Source: Mycobacteriales bacterium
GTDB taxonomy: Bacteria > Actinomycetota > Actinomycetes > Mycobacteriales > Mycobacteriaceae
DNA: 64,000 nucleotides
Direction of reading: 5' to 3'
Assembly (NCBI GenBank): GCA_012842085.1
Contig: DUTM01000002.1
Location: 37,884 to 101,883, forward strand
The position numbers and the translations under genes are program-made. Positions within the stretch are counted from its first letter, which is position 1, and each line of letters begins with the position of its first letter. The notes beneath the pieces are model-generated. The model saw only the letters and a list, made by a program, of their open reading frames with translations. It was not told the origin of the DNA and made no database searches. Shown here one piece after another: positions 16,686 to 25,059 of this stretch.

Positions 16686-17654
16686 GTGTCAACTATTGGT
16701 ATTTTGGGTGCTTTCCTCGGAGGCATCCTCTCCCTCATCAGCCCCTGTTCCGCACTTCTCCTCCCCATTTTCTTCGCCTACTCCTTCGACCGGATGGGGA
16801 AGCTCCTCAGCCGCACTGCCCTCCTCTACCTGGGCTTGTGCATCACGCTGGTGCCGTTGGGTACGGGGCTCGGCGCAATCGGCTCCTTCTTTGACAATAT
16901 TCGCCCCACGGTGATGCTGGTGGCGGGCATTATCATCATCGTGTTCGGGGCGATGACGATGCTGGGCCAAGGTTTCGCTTTCCGCCCGGCGCAGGAGGCC
17001 ATGGGCAAACTCTCCGGCAAGAGTGCACTTAGTGTGCTGCTGCTGGGCTGTGTTTATGGCCTGGCTGGTTTCTGCTCCGGCCCCATTCTGGGCAGCATTT
17101 TGACGATCGCCGTGGCGGGTGGTTCCGCCGCCTACGGTGCCCTGCTGATGGCGGTATACGCCTTGGGTATGGCAGCGCCGCTTTTCCTGCTGGCGTTCCT
17201 GTGGGAGCGTTTCAACCTGAGCGAGAAGAAGTGGCTGCGCGGCAAGAACTTCAAGATCGGGAAAGCCACCTTCAACAGCACATCGTTCATTTCGGGGCTG
17301 CTGTTTATTGTGATTGGTGCGCTGTTTATCGCTACTGAGGGCACTTCCGGCATGGGTGGCCTGTTGAGCTCGGAGCAGCAGTTCAACCTGGAGGTGTGGG
17401 CCAGCAACTTTGGCGACTCCTCCACCAACCTGCTGGTGATTTTGCTGATCATCCTGATTGTGGCGCTCTCGTTGGTGGTGCACATTATGCGCAAGAAGCG
17501 CCGCGCCCAGGCTACGGGTGAACTGGATGACGGCGCGGATGAGTCCAGTGAGCCGGAGGTTGTGGAAGCGCGAGTGACGGATGTCAACGCACCTAACGGT
17601 GAACAGACTGCGGAGACTGCCGAGACTGCGGAGCAAGACAACACGCAGAACTAA
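16686..17654 (+). CDS. CcdA/DsbD-family thiol-redox membrane protein
   Basis: A 322-residue polytopic protein of the CcdA/DsbD-beta family, which carries reducing equivalents across the membrane. The two redox Cys are visible in SLISPCSALLLP (residues 17-28) and GLAGFCSGPILG (about residues 126-137); the first lies in the usual PC context. About seven or eight helices precede an acidic cytosolic tail rich in Glu, Ala and Thr (from about residue 270). It starts at GTG 16686, 32 bp after the DsbA-like gene. It probably reduces or recycles that partner, or serves cytochrome c maturation. Confidence 0.83.
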   Translation: MSTIGILGAFLGGILSLISPCSALLLPIFFAYSFDRMGKLLSRTALLYLGLCITLVPLGTGLGAIGSFFDNIRPTVMLVAGIIIIVFGAMTMLGQGFAFRPAQEAMGKLSGKSALSVLLLGCVYGLAGFCSGPILGSILTIAVAGGSAAYGALLMAVYALGMAAPLFLLAFLWERFNLSEKKWLRGKNFKIGKATFNSTSFISGLLFIVIGALFIATEGTSGMGGLLSSEQQFNLEVWASNFGDSSTNLLVILLIILIVALSLVVHIMRKKRRAQATGELDDGADESSEPEVVEARVTDVNAPNGEQTAETAETAEQDNTQN

Positions 17655-17660
17655 CGCACG

Positions 17661-18332
17661 CTATGCGGCGCCGCAGCCGTTGATCTTCTTGTCCCCCAAA
17701 GTGATGGACACTGCCCAATCACGGGAGTTGAAGGAGCTCACATAGTTGCGGGGGATCTCCATCCCCAGAATGAATCCATCATCCGTGGGCTCCACACTCA
17801 CGAAGCCACGCAAGGTGGCGTCAACTTTCTGCTGCCCCTCAACAGGCTTGTTGATGACGACACTGTTGCGCGTCACCACCCCGTTGCGGAAGCCCACAAT
17901 GCGTTGGTTGGATGCTTCATTGGCGCTGAACGTAAAGAGCGATGTCTGGTTGGTTTTCAGTTGGCCTGCCACCACTATTTTCACCAGGAGACTGTTGTTG
18001 GTGGAGGTGAAGATGGCGGCGGCTTTGGCGCGCGGCAGAGTTTTCTGCATGGGGACGTTGCAGCGGTTGAGGTTTTTGTCCGGCTTGGCGATCTCTTCCC
18101 CCACGCCGAGATCTTCCATCACCTTGAGCGGTTTGCGGTGGGCGTTGACTAGTTGGGTGGAGCTGGGGAGCGTTTCTTCGGTGCCCGTCGGGCTGGGGGT
18201 GGTGGGGGTGGTGACGGAGGCGAGGGTGTCTGAGTTGGTGCCCTCAACTTCACTTCCACACCCCGTGAGGGTGAGGGACAGTACCACCGCTGCTGCCGTC
18301 ATCGCGAAGGTACTACGCCGGGAGATGCGCAC
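17661..18332 (-). CDS. Lipoprotein of unknown function
   Basis: A 223-residue putative lipoprotein. I chose GTG 18332 because AGGAGG (18345-18340) sits seven bases upstream; the frame is open to 18404 but a start there would add a non-signal sequence. The leader VRISRRSTFAMTAAAVVLS ends in the lipobox LTGC, followed by a Thr/Ser/Pro-rich linker. The mature part has two further Cys (NRCNVPM and the C-terminal GCGAA) that may pair. I recognise no family. It converges on the CcdA-like gene with a 6-bp gap. Confidence 0.7.
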   Translation of the reverse strand: MRISRRSTFAMTAAAVVLSLTLTGCGSEVEGTNSDTLASVTTPTTPSPTGTEETLPSSTQLVNAHRKPLKVMEDLGVGEEIAKPDKNLNRCNVPMQKTLPRAKAAAIFTSTNNSLLVKIVVAGQLKTNQTSLFTFSANEASNQRIVGFRNGVVTRNSVVINKPVEGQQKVDATLRGFVSVEPTDDGFILGMEIPRNYVSSFNSRDWAVSITLGDKKINGCGAA

Positions 18333-18466
18333 TGTAAAACCTCCTGTTTTCCTTCCTCTACCTTTCAGGCTACTTGTCGAATCGAGTTTAGCGGGAATAT
18401 CCACAAAGCGAATCGTGTTTAAATATATTAAGCGCCAATTACAGAATTGATAAGGAGACTCAAGTA

Positions 18467-18955
18467 ATGAGTTCGCTCTACAACCAGCACTTCACTGCCG
18501 AAACTATCGGTGGCGGTTCCGTCAACCTTGATGATTTTTACGGAAAAGTGCTGCTCATCGTGAATACCGCCTCGAAGTGCGGTTTCACCCCCCAGTTTGA
18601 TGGTTTGGAGAGCATGTACCAACGATATAAGGACGACGGACTGGTTATTTTGGGCTTCCCCTGCAACCAATTCGCGAAGCAGGATCCGGGCACAAATAGC
18701 GAAATTGCGGAGGAGTGCCGCCTGAATTATGGTGTGAGTTTCCCCATGATGGCGAAGATAGATGTCAATGGCGACAATGCGCATCCGCTCTATGACTTCC
18801 TCAAGAAGGAGCAGTCTGGCATCCTCACGAAGGATATTAAGTGGAATTTCACTAAGTTCCTGATTAGTCGAGACGGCACAGTGTTGGAGCGTTTCGCACC
18901 ACAGACTGAGCCCAGCAAGTTTGAGGACCAGGTGCGCGAAGCACTCGGCGTCTAG
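18467..18955 (+). CDS. Glutathione peroxidase family (thioredoxin-dependent type)
   Basis: A 162-residue GPx-family peroxidase that reduces hydrogen peroxide and lipid hydroperoxides. The peroxidatic Cys38 lies in [17 protein letters not shown] (Cys66) is conserved, and WNFTKFL supplies the Trp and Asn of the catalytic tetrad. Cys84 in EECRLNYGV matches the resolving Cys of thioredoxin-dependent members, so mycothiol or thioredoxin rather than glutathione is the likely reductant. No signal peptide; cytoplasmic. AAGGAGAC precedes the ATG. Confidence 0.92.
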   Translation: MSSLYNQHFTAETIGGGSVNLDDFYGKVLLIVNTASKCGFTPQFDGLESMYQRYKDDGLVILGFPCNQFAKQDPGTNSEIAEECRLNYGVSFPMMAKIDVNGDNAHPLYDFLKKEQSGILTKDIKWNFTKFLISRDGTVLERFAPQTEPSKFEDQVREALGV

Positions 18956-18966
18956 CAAGAATTTTT

Positions 18967-19000
18967 GTGGTCGGCAGTTTGTTCTGCCGGCCACTTTTTT
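18967..19000 (+). terminator. Terminator of the peroxidase gene
   Basis: An 11-bp stem with one G-T pair (GTGGTCGGCAG at 18967-18977 with CTGCCGGCCAC at 18984-18994) followed by six T on the plus strand. Confidence 0.88.
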
Positions 19001-19037
19001 GCATTTTTCGTGCCGGGTTTCTGTTTAGACTGGGTTT

Positions 19038-19661
19038 ATGGACCGACTTGAAGACGCGCTATCCGAGCACCAGACCGAATACCAAAAGATGGTGGCGGGC
19101 GAATTCTATAGCCCGAATGATCCCGAGTTGCGGCAGGAGCATATTCGCTGCCATAAGCTGCTGGAGCGTTTCAACTCCTCCACTATCGACGAGATGGATG
19201 CGCGGGTGGATATTTTGCGGGAGCTTTTTGCGGAGGTGGGGGATAATCCGCTGGTGCTGCCGCGGTTGATGTGTGACTACGGTTCTAACGTGCGGGTGGG
19301 GGATAATTTTTTCGCCAATTTTGATCTGGTTTTGCTGGATTGTGCACCGATTACCATTGGCGACAATGTGATGTTTGGTCCGGCGGTGCAGCTGCTTACC
19401 CCGATGCATCCGGTGGATGATGTGGAGCTGCGGAATAGTGGCGTGGAGTGGGCGGAGCCGATCACCGTTGAGGATAATGTGTGGCTGGCTGGGGGTGTGA
19501 TTGTGTGCCCGGGTGTCACTATTGGGGAGGGCAGTGTGATTGGTGCCGGTGCGGTGGTGACGCGGGATGTTCCGGCGCGCGTGTTTGCGGCCGGTAATCC
19601 TTGCCGGGTGATTAGAGAGCTGCAGCCGGGGGATGATCCGCAGCGGCGTTCGCGCCCCTAG
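19038..19661 (+). CDS. Maltose/galactoside O-acetyltransferase-like protein
   Basis: A 207-residue left-handed beta-helix acetyltransferase of the Maa/LacA/NodL group, using acetyl-CoA to acetylate a sugar. The N-terminal helical Mac domain (MVAGEFYSPNDPELRQE) is followed by hexapeptide repeats; the family active-site His lies in LLTPMHPVD, and the coil ends with IGAGAVVTRDVPARVFAAGNPCRVI. The physiological sugar is unknown. Its stop overlaps the convergent gene at 19658 by 4 bp. Confidence 0.87.
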   Translation: MDRLEDALSEHQTEYQKMVAGEFYSPNDPELRQEHIRCHKLLERFNSSTIDEMDARVDILRELFAEVGDNPLVLPRLMCDYGSNVRVGDNFFANFDLVLLDCAPITIGDNVMFGPAVQLLTPMHPVDDVELRNSGVEWAEPITVEDNVWLAGGVIVCPGVTIGEGSVIGAGAVVTRDVPARVFAAGNPCRVIRELQPGDDPQRRSRP

Positions 19662-20173
19662 ATGTCTTCCGGGGTGGCGGTGGCGGGGTTGCTTTCAGCA
19701 GCTGCGATGTAGTCGACGATGTCCGAGAATTTGTTGTAGGTGTCGTCCCAGGCGCGTTTGCCAATCATGCGTTCTTTGGGCCGTTTGAAGTCCCACTGCG
19801 GAACTTTGGTGAGCAGGTCGCGGCTGAGTGACCGGTTCCATTCAATGAAGTGGACGGGCGCGGGCGCTACGGCTCGCCGAACATTCTCGATTGCTTTTTC
19901 CACATCGGCGGTGACGGGTCCTGGTGCGGTGGGGCTCACCAGTACTCCCGCTATGCGGATGCGCGGATTGTTGAGCAGCCCATACAGTTGGTGAATCCCG
20001 TAGTCCATGTATTGGGGAGAGGCTCCAATAACGGGCACTATCCAGGGGCTTCCGGAGGCCGGCACGGGGGATTCCAGGGGGCGTTCGTCCGCGGAGCGGC
20101 CCCACAAGTGGGCTAGAGTGGTGGCGCCACAGCGGCGGCTGGTGGGCACAACATGTACTAGTGGTAATGGCAT
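19658..20173 (-). CDS. Protein of unknown function with degenerate P-loop-like N-terminus
   Basis: A 171-residue cytosolic protein. The first 22 residues (VHVVPTSRRCGATTLAHLW) follow the strand-loop-helix pattern of a MinD/ParA-like P-loop, but the Gly-rich loop is SRRCGATT with no invariant Lys, so ATP hydrolysis is doubtful. The middle (WIVPVIGASPQYMDYGIHQLYGLL, then IRIAGVLVSPTAPGP) continues an alternating alpha/beta pattern. The whole resembles small actinobacterial MinD-like proteins of the DUF6668 type seen near conjugation-like genes, a tentative link. It is the last gene of a three-gene unit, 4 bp after the membrane protein gene. Confidence 0.55.
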   Translation of the reverse strand: MPLPLVHVVPTSRRCGATTLAHLWGRSADERPLESPVPASGSPWIVPVIGASPQYMDYGIHQLYGLLNNPRIRIAGVLVSPTAPGPVTADVEKAIENVRRAVAPAPVHFIEWNRSLSRDLLTKVPQWDFKRPKERMIGKRAWDDTYNKFSDIVDYIAAAESNPATATPEDI

Positions 20174-20177
20174 GTAG

Positions 20178-21011
20178 CTACCCTTCCTCTCCTCGGGATT
20201 CCTTGGCTTTCTTTTCTGCTAGCTCACGCTGCAGCTCCGCGTTTCGACGAGTCCCGGTGACGACATAGCCTTGGCCAGGGATTTCAGCTGTGCTGTAGTC
20301 GGAAATCCATTTCTTCTCGACGGTTTTGTCGAGGGTGCGCCAATGGACTTGCACCTTCCACCAGTTTTCTTCCAGTGGGGTGATGGTGGTGCACCATTCC
20401 ACTTTCTTTTCGGGTACTTCCCTGGCGATTTGGCTGGCAATACTCTCTTCGGTTAACCACTGGCCGTTGGTGAGTGAATAGTAACCAGATGCGCTGCGCA
20501 GTCCCAGGTACTGGCGCCACATTTCAGCGAGTACGCCTTGCGGGATATCGGTCGGCCCTCCAGCGTCGGACACGTAGGGGTTTCCGGTCCGCGGTTCGCA
20601 CCATTTTTCGACGGCGGCTGTGGGGGTTGGGCTTGGTTCTGGTTCTTCGCTCTTGTCGTGGTCGGGTACCAAGACCGCGACAAGTACCACTACGACGATG
20701 AGTGGGACAACGAAGAGGGCTGCAAAGCCGAGGTTTTTGAATAGCTTTTTCTTCTCCGGATCCATCGGCTGCTTCGGCTGCTTTGGTTGTTGTGGTTGTT
20801 GTGGCAGCTTCGGAGACATGGCGGCACCGCTTGGTTGAGGTGCAGCTGCCGGGGGTGTTGGTGTCCCCGCCGGCTCGCTACCGAAGAATGGATTGTCTGC
20901 CACGGGCGCAGGGGTGCTCGCCAGTGGTGCCCCGGAGGGCTCTTTACTCGTGACACTGGCGGGAACGCCCCATTCACGGAGCCATTCCCGCCAGTTTTCG
21001 CTGCTACTCAT
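20178..21011 (-). CDS. Single-pass membrane protein with Pro-rich cytosolic arm, unknown function
   Basis: A 277-residue protein. Residues 1-20 (ENWREWLREWGVPA) form an amphipathic Trp-rich helix; residues 25-88 are Pro/Ala/Gln-rich with PQQP/PKQP repeats; one transmembrane helix spans about residues 93-115; the rest is an extracytoplasmic domain with two Cys (KWCEPRTG and EWCTTITP) likely to form a disulfide, Trp-rich strands and a charged tail. I do not recognise the family. The layout resembles secretion- or conjugation-associated bitopic proteins (TcpC-like), a weak inference. It lies 24 bp after the hydrophobic-protein gene and 4 bp before the P-loop-like gene. Confidence 0.6.
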   Translation of the reverse strand: MSSSENWREWLREWGVPASVTSKEPSGAPLASTPAPVADNPFFGSEPAGTPTPPAAAPQPSGAAMSPKLPQQPQQPKQPKQPMDPEKKKLFKNLGFAALFVVPLIVVVVLVAVLVPDHDKSEEPEPSPTPTAAVEKWCEPRTGNPYVSDAGGPTDIPQGVLAEMWRQYLGLRSASGYYSLTNGQWLTEESIASQIAREVPEKKVEWCTTITPLEENWWKVQVHWRTLDKTVEKKWISDYSTAEIPGQGYVVTGTRRNAELQRELAEKKAKESRGEEG

Positions 21012-21035
21012 CTATTTTTTAGAGCGGCCTTTCTG

Positions 21036-22472
21036 TTAGATCTGCACCATTCTGGGGAGATCCAATTTCCCTAAAGTGTCCACACTAAATGTGTCCTTCA
21101 CTTTATCCTGAATTTCAGTGCTTCGATTCTTCAGCTTGGTGAAGGGCTTGGCGTCACCAATGGTTTTCACATCGTTGACAGTTGTTTTGACAACATCTTT
21201 AGCGCTTGGGAACTGTACCAGTTTCTTGTCGTCAATCTGCTTGTAGCCACCTTTGCGGCGTGCAGAGTTATCGAGGTCAATAATTCCTGCGGTGAGTCCG
21301 CTAACAACTCCGGTGACGACGGAGGTAGCAACTACCCCCGCGGTGGCTCCTACCGCAGCTCCAACAGTGCCACCTAGGACAGTACCAACGACAGGAGTGG
21401 CCACTAGAGCGGCGGCACCGATTGCACCACCGGCCAAGCCGAGGGCTAATGCTCCACCAGCAGCACCGACAACTAAGCCAATACCACCCACGGTAACTGC
21501 GCCCAATGCGAGTCCCGCAGCAGCACCCAGAGCTAAACCACCTAGACCGAAGACTGCAGCACCGATTAGTGGGCCACCAACAAGGCCTATCACACCACCA
21601 ATGGTTGCTCCGCTAACGGCGCCACCAGCTCCGACAGGTATACCCAGAATTCCGCCAACTGGGCTGCTTGCCACGAATCCGATGACGGCGCCAGCAGCAG
21701 CGACGAGAGATCCAACCGCGCCAGCAAGAAGCAAGCCGAAAGTGGCAGCTCCTCCAAAGGCACCCATGGCGCCAAGCAGCAGACCCAAGCCAACACCTCC
21801 GACAAGTGCTGCACCGAGACCGCCAACTACAGCTCCGAGTCCACCGAGGGCTACACCCCCGATAAGGGCGCCTGCTCCAACCCCCAAAACCATGGCGGCA
21901 ATTGCGACAGGTACTGCAAGTACGACACCGGCAGCGCCACCTGCGACGGCGCCGACAGCCCCGCCTGCAACTCCGCCTGCAGCAGCGCCGGCTACGCGCG
22001 GCACAGTACCAGCGGCCAGAGCTTTAATGAGCTCCGGATTATTTTTCAGTGCTTTTGGATCTTTCAACAGCATGAGCGGTACCCGCACCAACAGCACTGG
22101 TGAGGTAGCAGCATTGATACCGTACTTGGCTCCTACTTCAGCTGCATGCTTGAAGTCGCTGCTGGTTAGAAGGGCACGGGCAAGATCCATTTCGGAAAGG
22201 ATGAGAAGACCCTTCTTGGTTTTAAGGGGCTTCTTTTTAGGTGCCGGCTTAGCGGCCGGCGGATTGTAGTATGGCGCCGGCGTAGACGGATAGTAGTTTT
22301 GCGGAGCCGTTGGGGTTTCCTGAACTGCCGGGGGATCAAACTCGGGAGTCGGTTCAGCATCCACGGCTGACGCAACATTCACTCCCAGACATGCAGCCAT
22401 TAAAACGGCGATGGGGAGAGCAAAAAAACGTTTCACTCGCTTCTTCTTTGCGTCAAGTGCCACAAAAGGCAC
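21036..22472 (-). CDS. Secreted glycine-zipper protein with 239-residue uncharged hydrophobic domain
   Basis: A 478-residue protein. A basic start and hydrophobic core (residues 9-37) look like a signal peptide ending at ASA. A Pro/Tyr-rich linker (38-87) and a helical segment (88-158) follow. Residues 160-398 contain no Asp, Glu, Lys, Arg or His and are dominated by Gly, Ala, Val, Leu and Ile with many GxxxG-type spacings. A charged C-terminal domain of about 80 residues ends the protein. I know no characterised homologue; pore-forming, membrane-remodelling or envelope roles are possible. GTG 22472 has no clear ribosome binding site, so the start may lie a little further in. First gene of the 22472-19658 unit. 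Compare 46936-48141. Confidence 0.65.
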   Translation of the reverse strand: MPFVALDAKKKRVKRFFALPIAVLMAACLGVNVASAVDAEPTPEFDPPAVQETPTAPQNYYPSTPAPYYNPPAAKPAPKKKPLKTKKGLLILSEMDLARALLTSSDFKHAAEVGAKYGINAATSPVLLVRVPLMLLKDPKALKNNPELIKALAAGTVPRVAGAAAGGVAGGAVGAVAGGAAGVVLAVPVAIAAMVLGVGAGALIGGVALGGLGAVVGGLGAALVGGVGLGLLLGAMGAFGGAATFGLLLAGAVGSLVAAAGAVIGFVASSPVGGILGIPVGAGGAVSGATIGGVIGLVGGPLIGAAVFGLGGLALGAAAGLALGAVTVGGIGLVVGAAGGALALGLAGGAIGAAALVATPVVGTVLGGTVGAAVGATAGVVATSVVTGVVSGLTAGIIDLDNSARRKGGYKQIDDKKLVQFPSAKDVVKTTVNDVKTIGDAKPFTKLKNRSTEIQDKVKDTFSVDTLGKLDLPRMVQI

Positions 22473-22702
22473 AGTGGTCTAAAGTTACGCACCGCAGTTT
22501 AGGGAGCTGCCGAGAGCTACAGGGGCGCTACTTTTAATAAACCATTGAAGAAAACACTTAGAACTGGAGAAATGCTGAAATTAATCGGTTAAAAATATTT
22601 TTAAACCGTTGTTAGAGTTGAATACTCCGCCATACCTCTACCGTGCTATCCCGCACACGCCAACCAGTAGAGAAACGACGTCAATAAGACGTCAAGAAAC
22701 AG
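22473..22702. other. AT-rich intergenic stretch upstream of the unknown operon
   Basis: About 230 bases with no gene. It should hold the promoter of the minus-strand operon ending at 19658. The only clear structure is the near-palindrome at 22586-22608. Confidence 0.5.
22586..22608. repeat. AT-rich near-palindrome, copy 2
   Basis: A 23-bp imperfect palindrome beginning CGGTTAAAAA and ending TTTTTAAACCG, with mismatches only at positions 6/18 and 11/13. It lies about 115 bp upstream of the 478-residue protein and resembles the element at 7233-7254. Confidence 0.4.
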
Positions 22703-22749
22703 AAAACCCTTGCCGAGAAACCTGAAAAAGGTTATCTAGCAAGGGTTTT
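22703..22749 (-). terminator. Terminator of tRNA-Ser(TGA)
   Basis: An 11-bp perfect stem AAAACCCTTGC/GCAAGGGTTTT (22703-22713 with 22739-22749) enclosing a smaller AACCT/AGGTT hairpin. It starts 5 bases past the tRNA 3' end on the minus strand, with T-rich sequence in its distal arm. Confidence 0.78.
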
Positions 22750-22754
22750 AAGAG

Positions 22755-22841
22755 CGGAAGTGGAGGGATTTGAACCCCCGGCCCGCGCAAACGGGCGCTC
22801 GCTTTCAAGGCGAGTGCATTCGGCCGCTCTGCCACACTTCC
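22755..22841 (-). tRNA. tRNA-Ser(TGA)
   Basis: A class II tRNA: acceptor GGAAGTG (22841-22835) with CACTTCC (22762-22756), anticodon stem CTCGC/GCGAG with loop CTTGAAA (anticodon TGA), long GC-rich variable arm, T-arm GGTTCAAATCC, discriminator G. CCA is not encoded. Confidence 0.93.
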
Positions 22842-22880
22842 TTTGCGTTCTACATCATAGCGGGCAGAGACGCCGGATAC

Positions 22881-23888
22881 CTACTCAACCACTTCTTCCG
22901 ATTGCTCCTGGAGAATCTCGCGGTACAGTGCAATCACTTTGTCGGCGATAAATCGGATGCCGGCATTGTTGTAGTGGAAGCGCACTCCCGGACCACGGTT
23001 AATAATGAACGTATGGTCGGGGTGGCACAGGTCGTGCCCCACCACGTCACGGAGTGGAACGTTGTAAACGTTGGGACCTGCCAGCTTGGAAGCGTTTTCA
23101 AGGGCGATGTCGGTTTCTTCCCGCATCCGCTCCAGTATTTGTTGCTCTTCAAGCGTCACGTTCTTCAAAATATTGGGGCAGTTTCCGCCCTTCATCAGGG
23201 GCAGGTAACCCACCGTAATGATGGTGGCGTTGGGGGCACGTTTCCGAATATCCTTCAACACCCGCAGAAGCTGCTCTTCCACCTCTTCACGCGTGGCGCC
23301 CTGGGTTATTTCTTGGGTTCCGCTGCGGGCATCCGCTTTAAACAGCTGGTCGACGGTCCCAAAGTCGTTGGAGCCGTAGCTCACCACCACCAGTTGGGTT
23401 TTGTACCCGAGTTTTTGGAGCGGCTGCTTCCAGTAGCGTCCAGTTTTTGCACCCGCGCAGGAAAGATCCGTCAACGGCATCTGCATGACTTTAGCCACCT
23501 CTTCGGGCCAGTTGTTGTCGTTGTGGATGCAGCCGTTTTCGGTTTTTATGCGGACTTTATTGGGGGAGAGAGCCTGCGTGGAGTCGCCGAGGGCCACAAA
23601 AATTTCGCCTTCGTTAAGATCCTCGTCCACAGCCTCAGCCTCCTTCGGGGTGTTCGACATGCCTTCACCATCTGTGCGGGTGGTCGCGTCCGAGTCGGTA
23701 GTGCCCCGTTCGGAGTAATCCGGTTCCGTAACCGGTGGTGTGATGGTCTCCGGCTCCGTTACCGCCGGTTGGGCAGGTTTATCCGGGTCAGCCTGTGCAT
23801 AATTGGGGGCTATTCCAAAGCCTCCAGACACTAGCGCGAGGCTCAACACGAATGTTGCACCGGCAGATAACCAGCGAGAGTTGTCCAT
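22881..23888 (-). CDS. Secreted SGNH/GDSL hydrolase
   Basis: A 335-residue secreted esterase-like enzyme. ATG 23888 (MDNSRWLSAGATF) gives a standard signal peptide ending near AQA; the frame is open to 23933 but the extra residues look non-coding. After a Pro/Glu/Thr-rich linker of about 80 residues the catalytic domain shows block I FVALGDST, the Gly block SCAGAKTGRYW, block III VSYGSNDFG, and block V HDLCHPDH with the catalytic Asp/His. Mycobacterial SGNH esterases of this type act on lipids or acylated sugars in the envelope; the substrate here is unknown. Upstream lies the divergent quinone oxidoreductase gene. Confidence 0.83.
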   Translation of the reverse strand: MDNSRWLSAGATFVLSLALVSGGFGIAPNYAQADPDKPAQPAVTEPETITPPVTEPDYSERGTTDSDATTRTDGEGMSNTPKEAEAVDEDLNEGEIFVALGDSTQALSPNKVRIKTENGCIHNDNNWPEEVAKVMQMPLTDLSCAGAKTGRYWKQPLQKLGYKTQLVVVSYGSNDFGTVDQLFKADARSGTQEITQGATREEVEEQLLRVLKDIRKRAPNATIITVGYLPLMKGGNCPNILKNVTLEEQQILERMREETDIALENASKLAGPNVYNVPLRDVVGHDLCHPDHTFIINRGPGVRFHYNNAGIRFIADKVIALYREILQEQSEEVVE

Positions 23889-24026
23889 GCGAAGAAGCAT
23901 ATCCCAAGACGTCACAATTTTTGGGTTCTCCAACTGCTGTTCTACAACTGCTGTTTTCTGTCATCATTCACCCCGGCAGACTGTTTGGTGTCACCAATAC
24001 ACGTTGGGTCGCGATACATTTGAAAC

Positions 24027-25016
24027 ATGCATGCACTCATGTTGCCTACCTTTAATGGACCCCGTTCCCTTACCTGGCGGCAAACTCCCGACCCCGTGCC
24101 TGGACCTGGCGAAGTGCTTATTAAAGTGCGCGCCGTGGCCACCAACCGGGCCGACATTTCCCACACCTATGGCCGCTACAAGCCACCCGCCGGGGTTAGT
24201 CCGCTACCCGGAATGGAGTGCTCCGGCACCATCGTGGCACTCGGGCCAGACCAGCCGGAGGATTCCCTCTGGACAGTGGGTGACGAGTGCTGTGCGCTTT
24301 TGAACGGCGGCGGCTACGCCCAATTGGCTACCGCCCCCACGCGCCAACTGTTCCCCATCCCCCGCGGTGTGGATCTGGTGGATGCGGCGGCCCTGCCGGA
24401 GGCTGCCTGCGTCGCATGGTCCAACCTGGTGATGGAGGGTGGCCTGCGCCCCGGGCACAATGTTCTTATCCAGGGCGGTGCCGGCGGCATGGGTTCTTTT
24501 GCGATCCAGTTGGCGAAAGCTCTCGGCGCAGGTGTGGTGGCGACGGCCGGGAAGACTCGCACCGTCGACCTCTGCTACGAGTTGGGGGCTGACGTTGCTC
24601 TCAACTATCACGATGAGGATCCGAAGATGACGCTGAGCGCATTGGGGGGAGCGAACGTGATCCTCGATATTCAGGGCGCATCCACTCTCGGCCTGCACCT
24701 TTCTTGTGTCGCACCGTTTGGGCGGATCGTCACCATTGGTTTGCAGGGCGGCAAAACCGCGGAACTGGACTACGGCAAACTCATGTCGAAGAAGGCGGGG
24801 ATTATTTGCACCAGCTTGCGGGCACGCCCCGCCACTGGCCCAGGTTCCAAAGCGGAAATTGTGCGGCAGGTGACGCAGCATGTGTGGCCGCTGATTGAGA
24901 CTGGACTTATCAGCCCGGTCATCGAACGCCGGGTGCCGTTGCGTTCCGCTTACGATGTGCTCCAGGATATGGAGAAGTTTGAAACCATGGGAAAGTCGGT
25001 TCTGCTGGTAGAGTAA
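24027..25016 (+). CDS. Zinc-independent quinone oxidoreductase-like MDR protein
   Basis: A 329-residue medium-chain dehydrogenase/reductase of the QOR type (human PIG3-like). The N-terminal GroES-like domain has TNRADISHTYGRY and GMECSGTIVALG; the Rossmann part starts at NVLIQGGAGGMGSFAIQLAKALGA, and VVATAGKTR fits an NADPH site. The Zn-binding Cys/His set of alcohol dehydrogenases is absent. An Rv3777-like gene lies at the same place next to the galactan exporter cluster in M. tuberculosis. The wzm gene follows after 43 bp. Confidence 0.87.
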   Translation: MHALMLPTFNGPRSLTWRQTPDPVPGPGEVLIKVRAVATNRADISHTYGRYKPPAGVSPLPGMECSGTIVALGPDQPEDSLWTVGDECCALLNGGGYAQLATAPTRQLFPIPRGVDLVDAAALPEAACVAWSNLVMEGGLRPGHNVLIQGGAGGMGSFAIQLAKALGAGVVATAGKTRTVDLCYELGADVALNYHDEDPKMTLSALGGANVILDIQGASTLGLHLSCVAPFGRIVTIGLQGGKTAELDYGKLMSKKAGIICTSLRARPATGPGSKAEIVRQVTQHVWPLIETGLISPVIERRVPLRSAYDVLQDMEKFETMGKSVLLVE

Positions 25017-25059
25017 TGTCAGTTCAGAGTTTCATGTCTAGGCAGGTAGGCTCGTCAGA

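Noticed and set aside
21253..22269. 338-codon plus-strand frame rich in Pro, Ala and Thr
   Set aside because: It is the antisense of the Gly/Ala-rich hydrophobic domain; the repetitive composition is explained by that.
19658..22472. Integrated conjugative element or prophage
   Set aside because: No integrase, relaxase, transposase, att repeats or tRNA-flanking direct repeats were seen; the P-loop-like and bitopic proteins alone are not enough.
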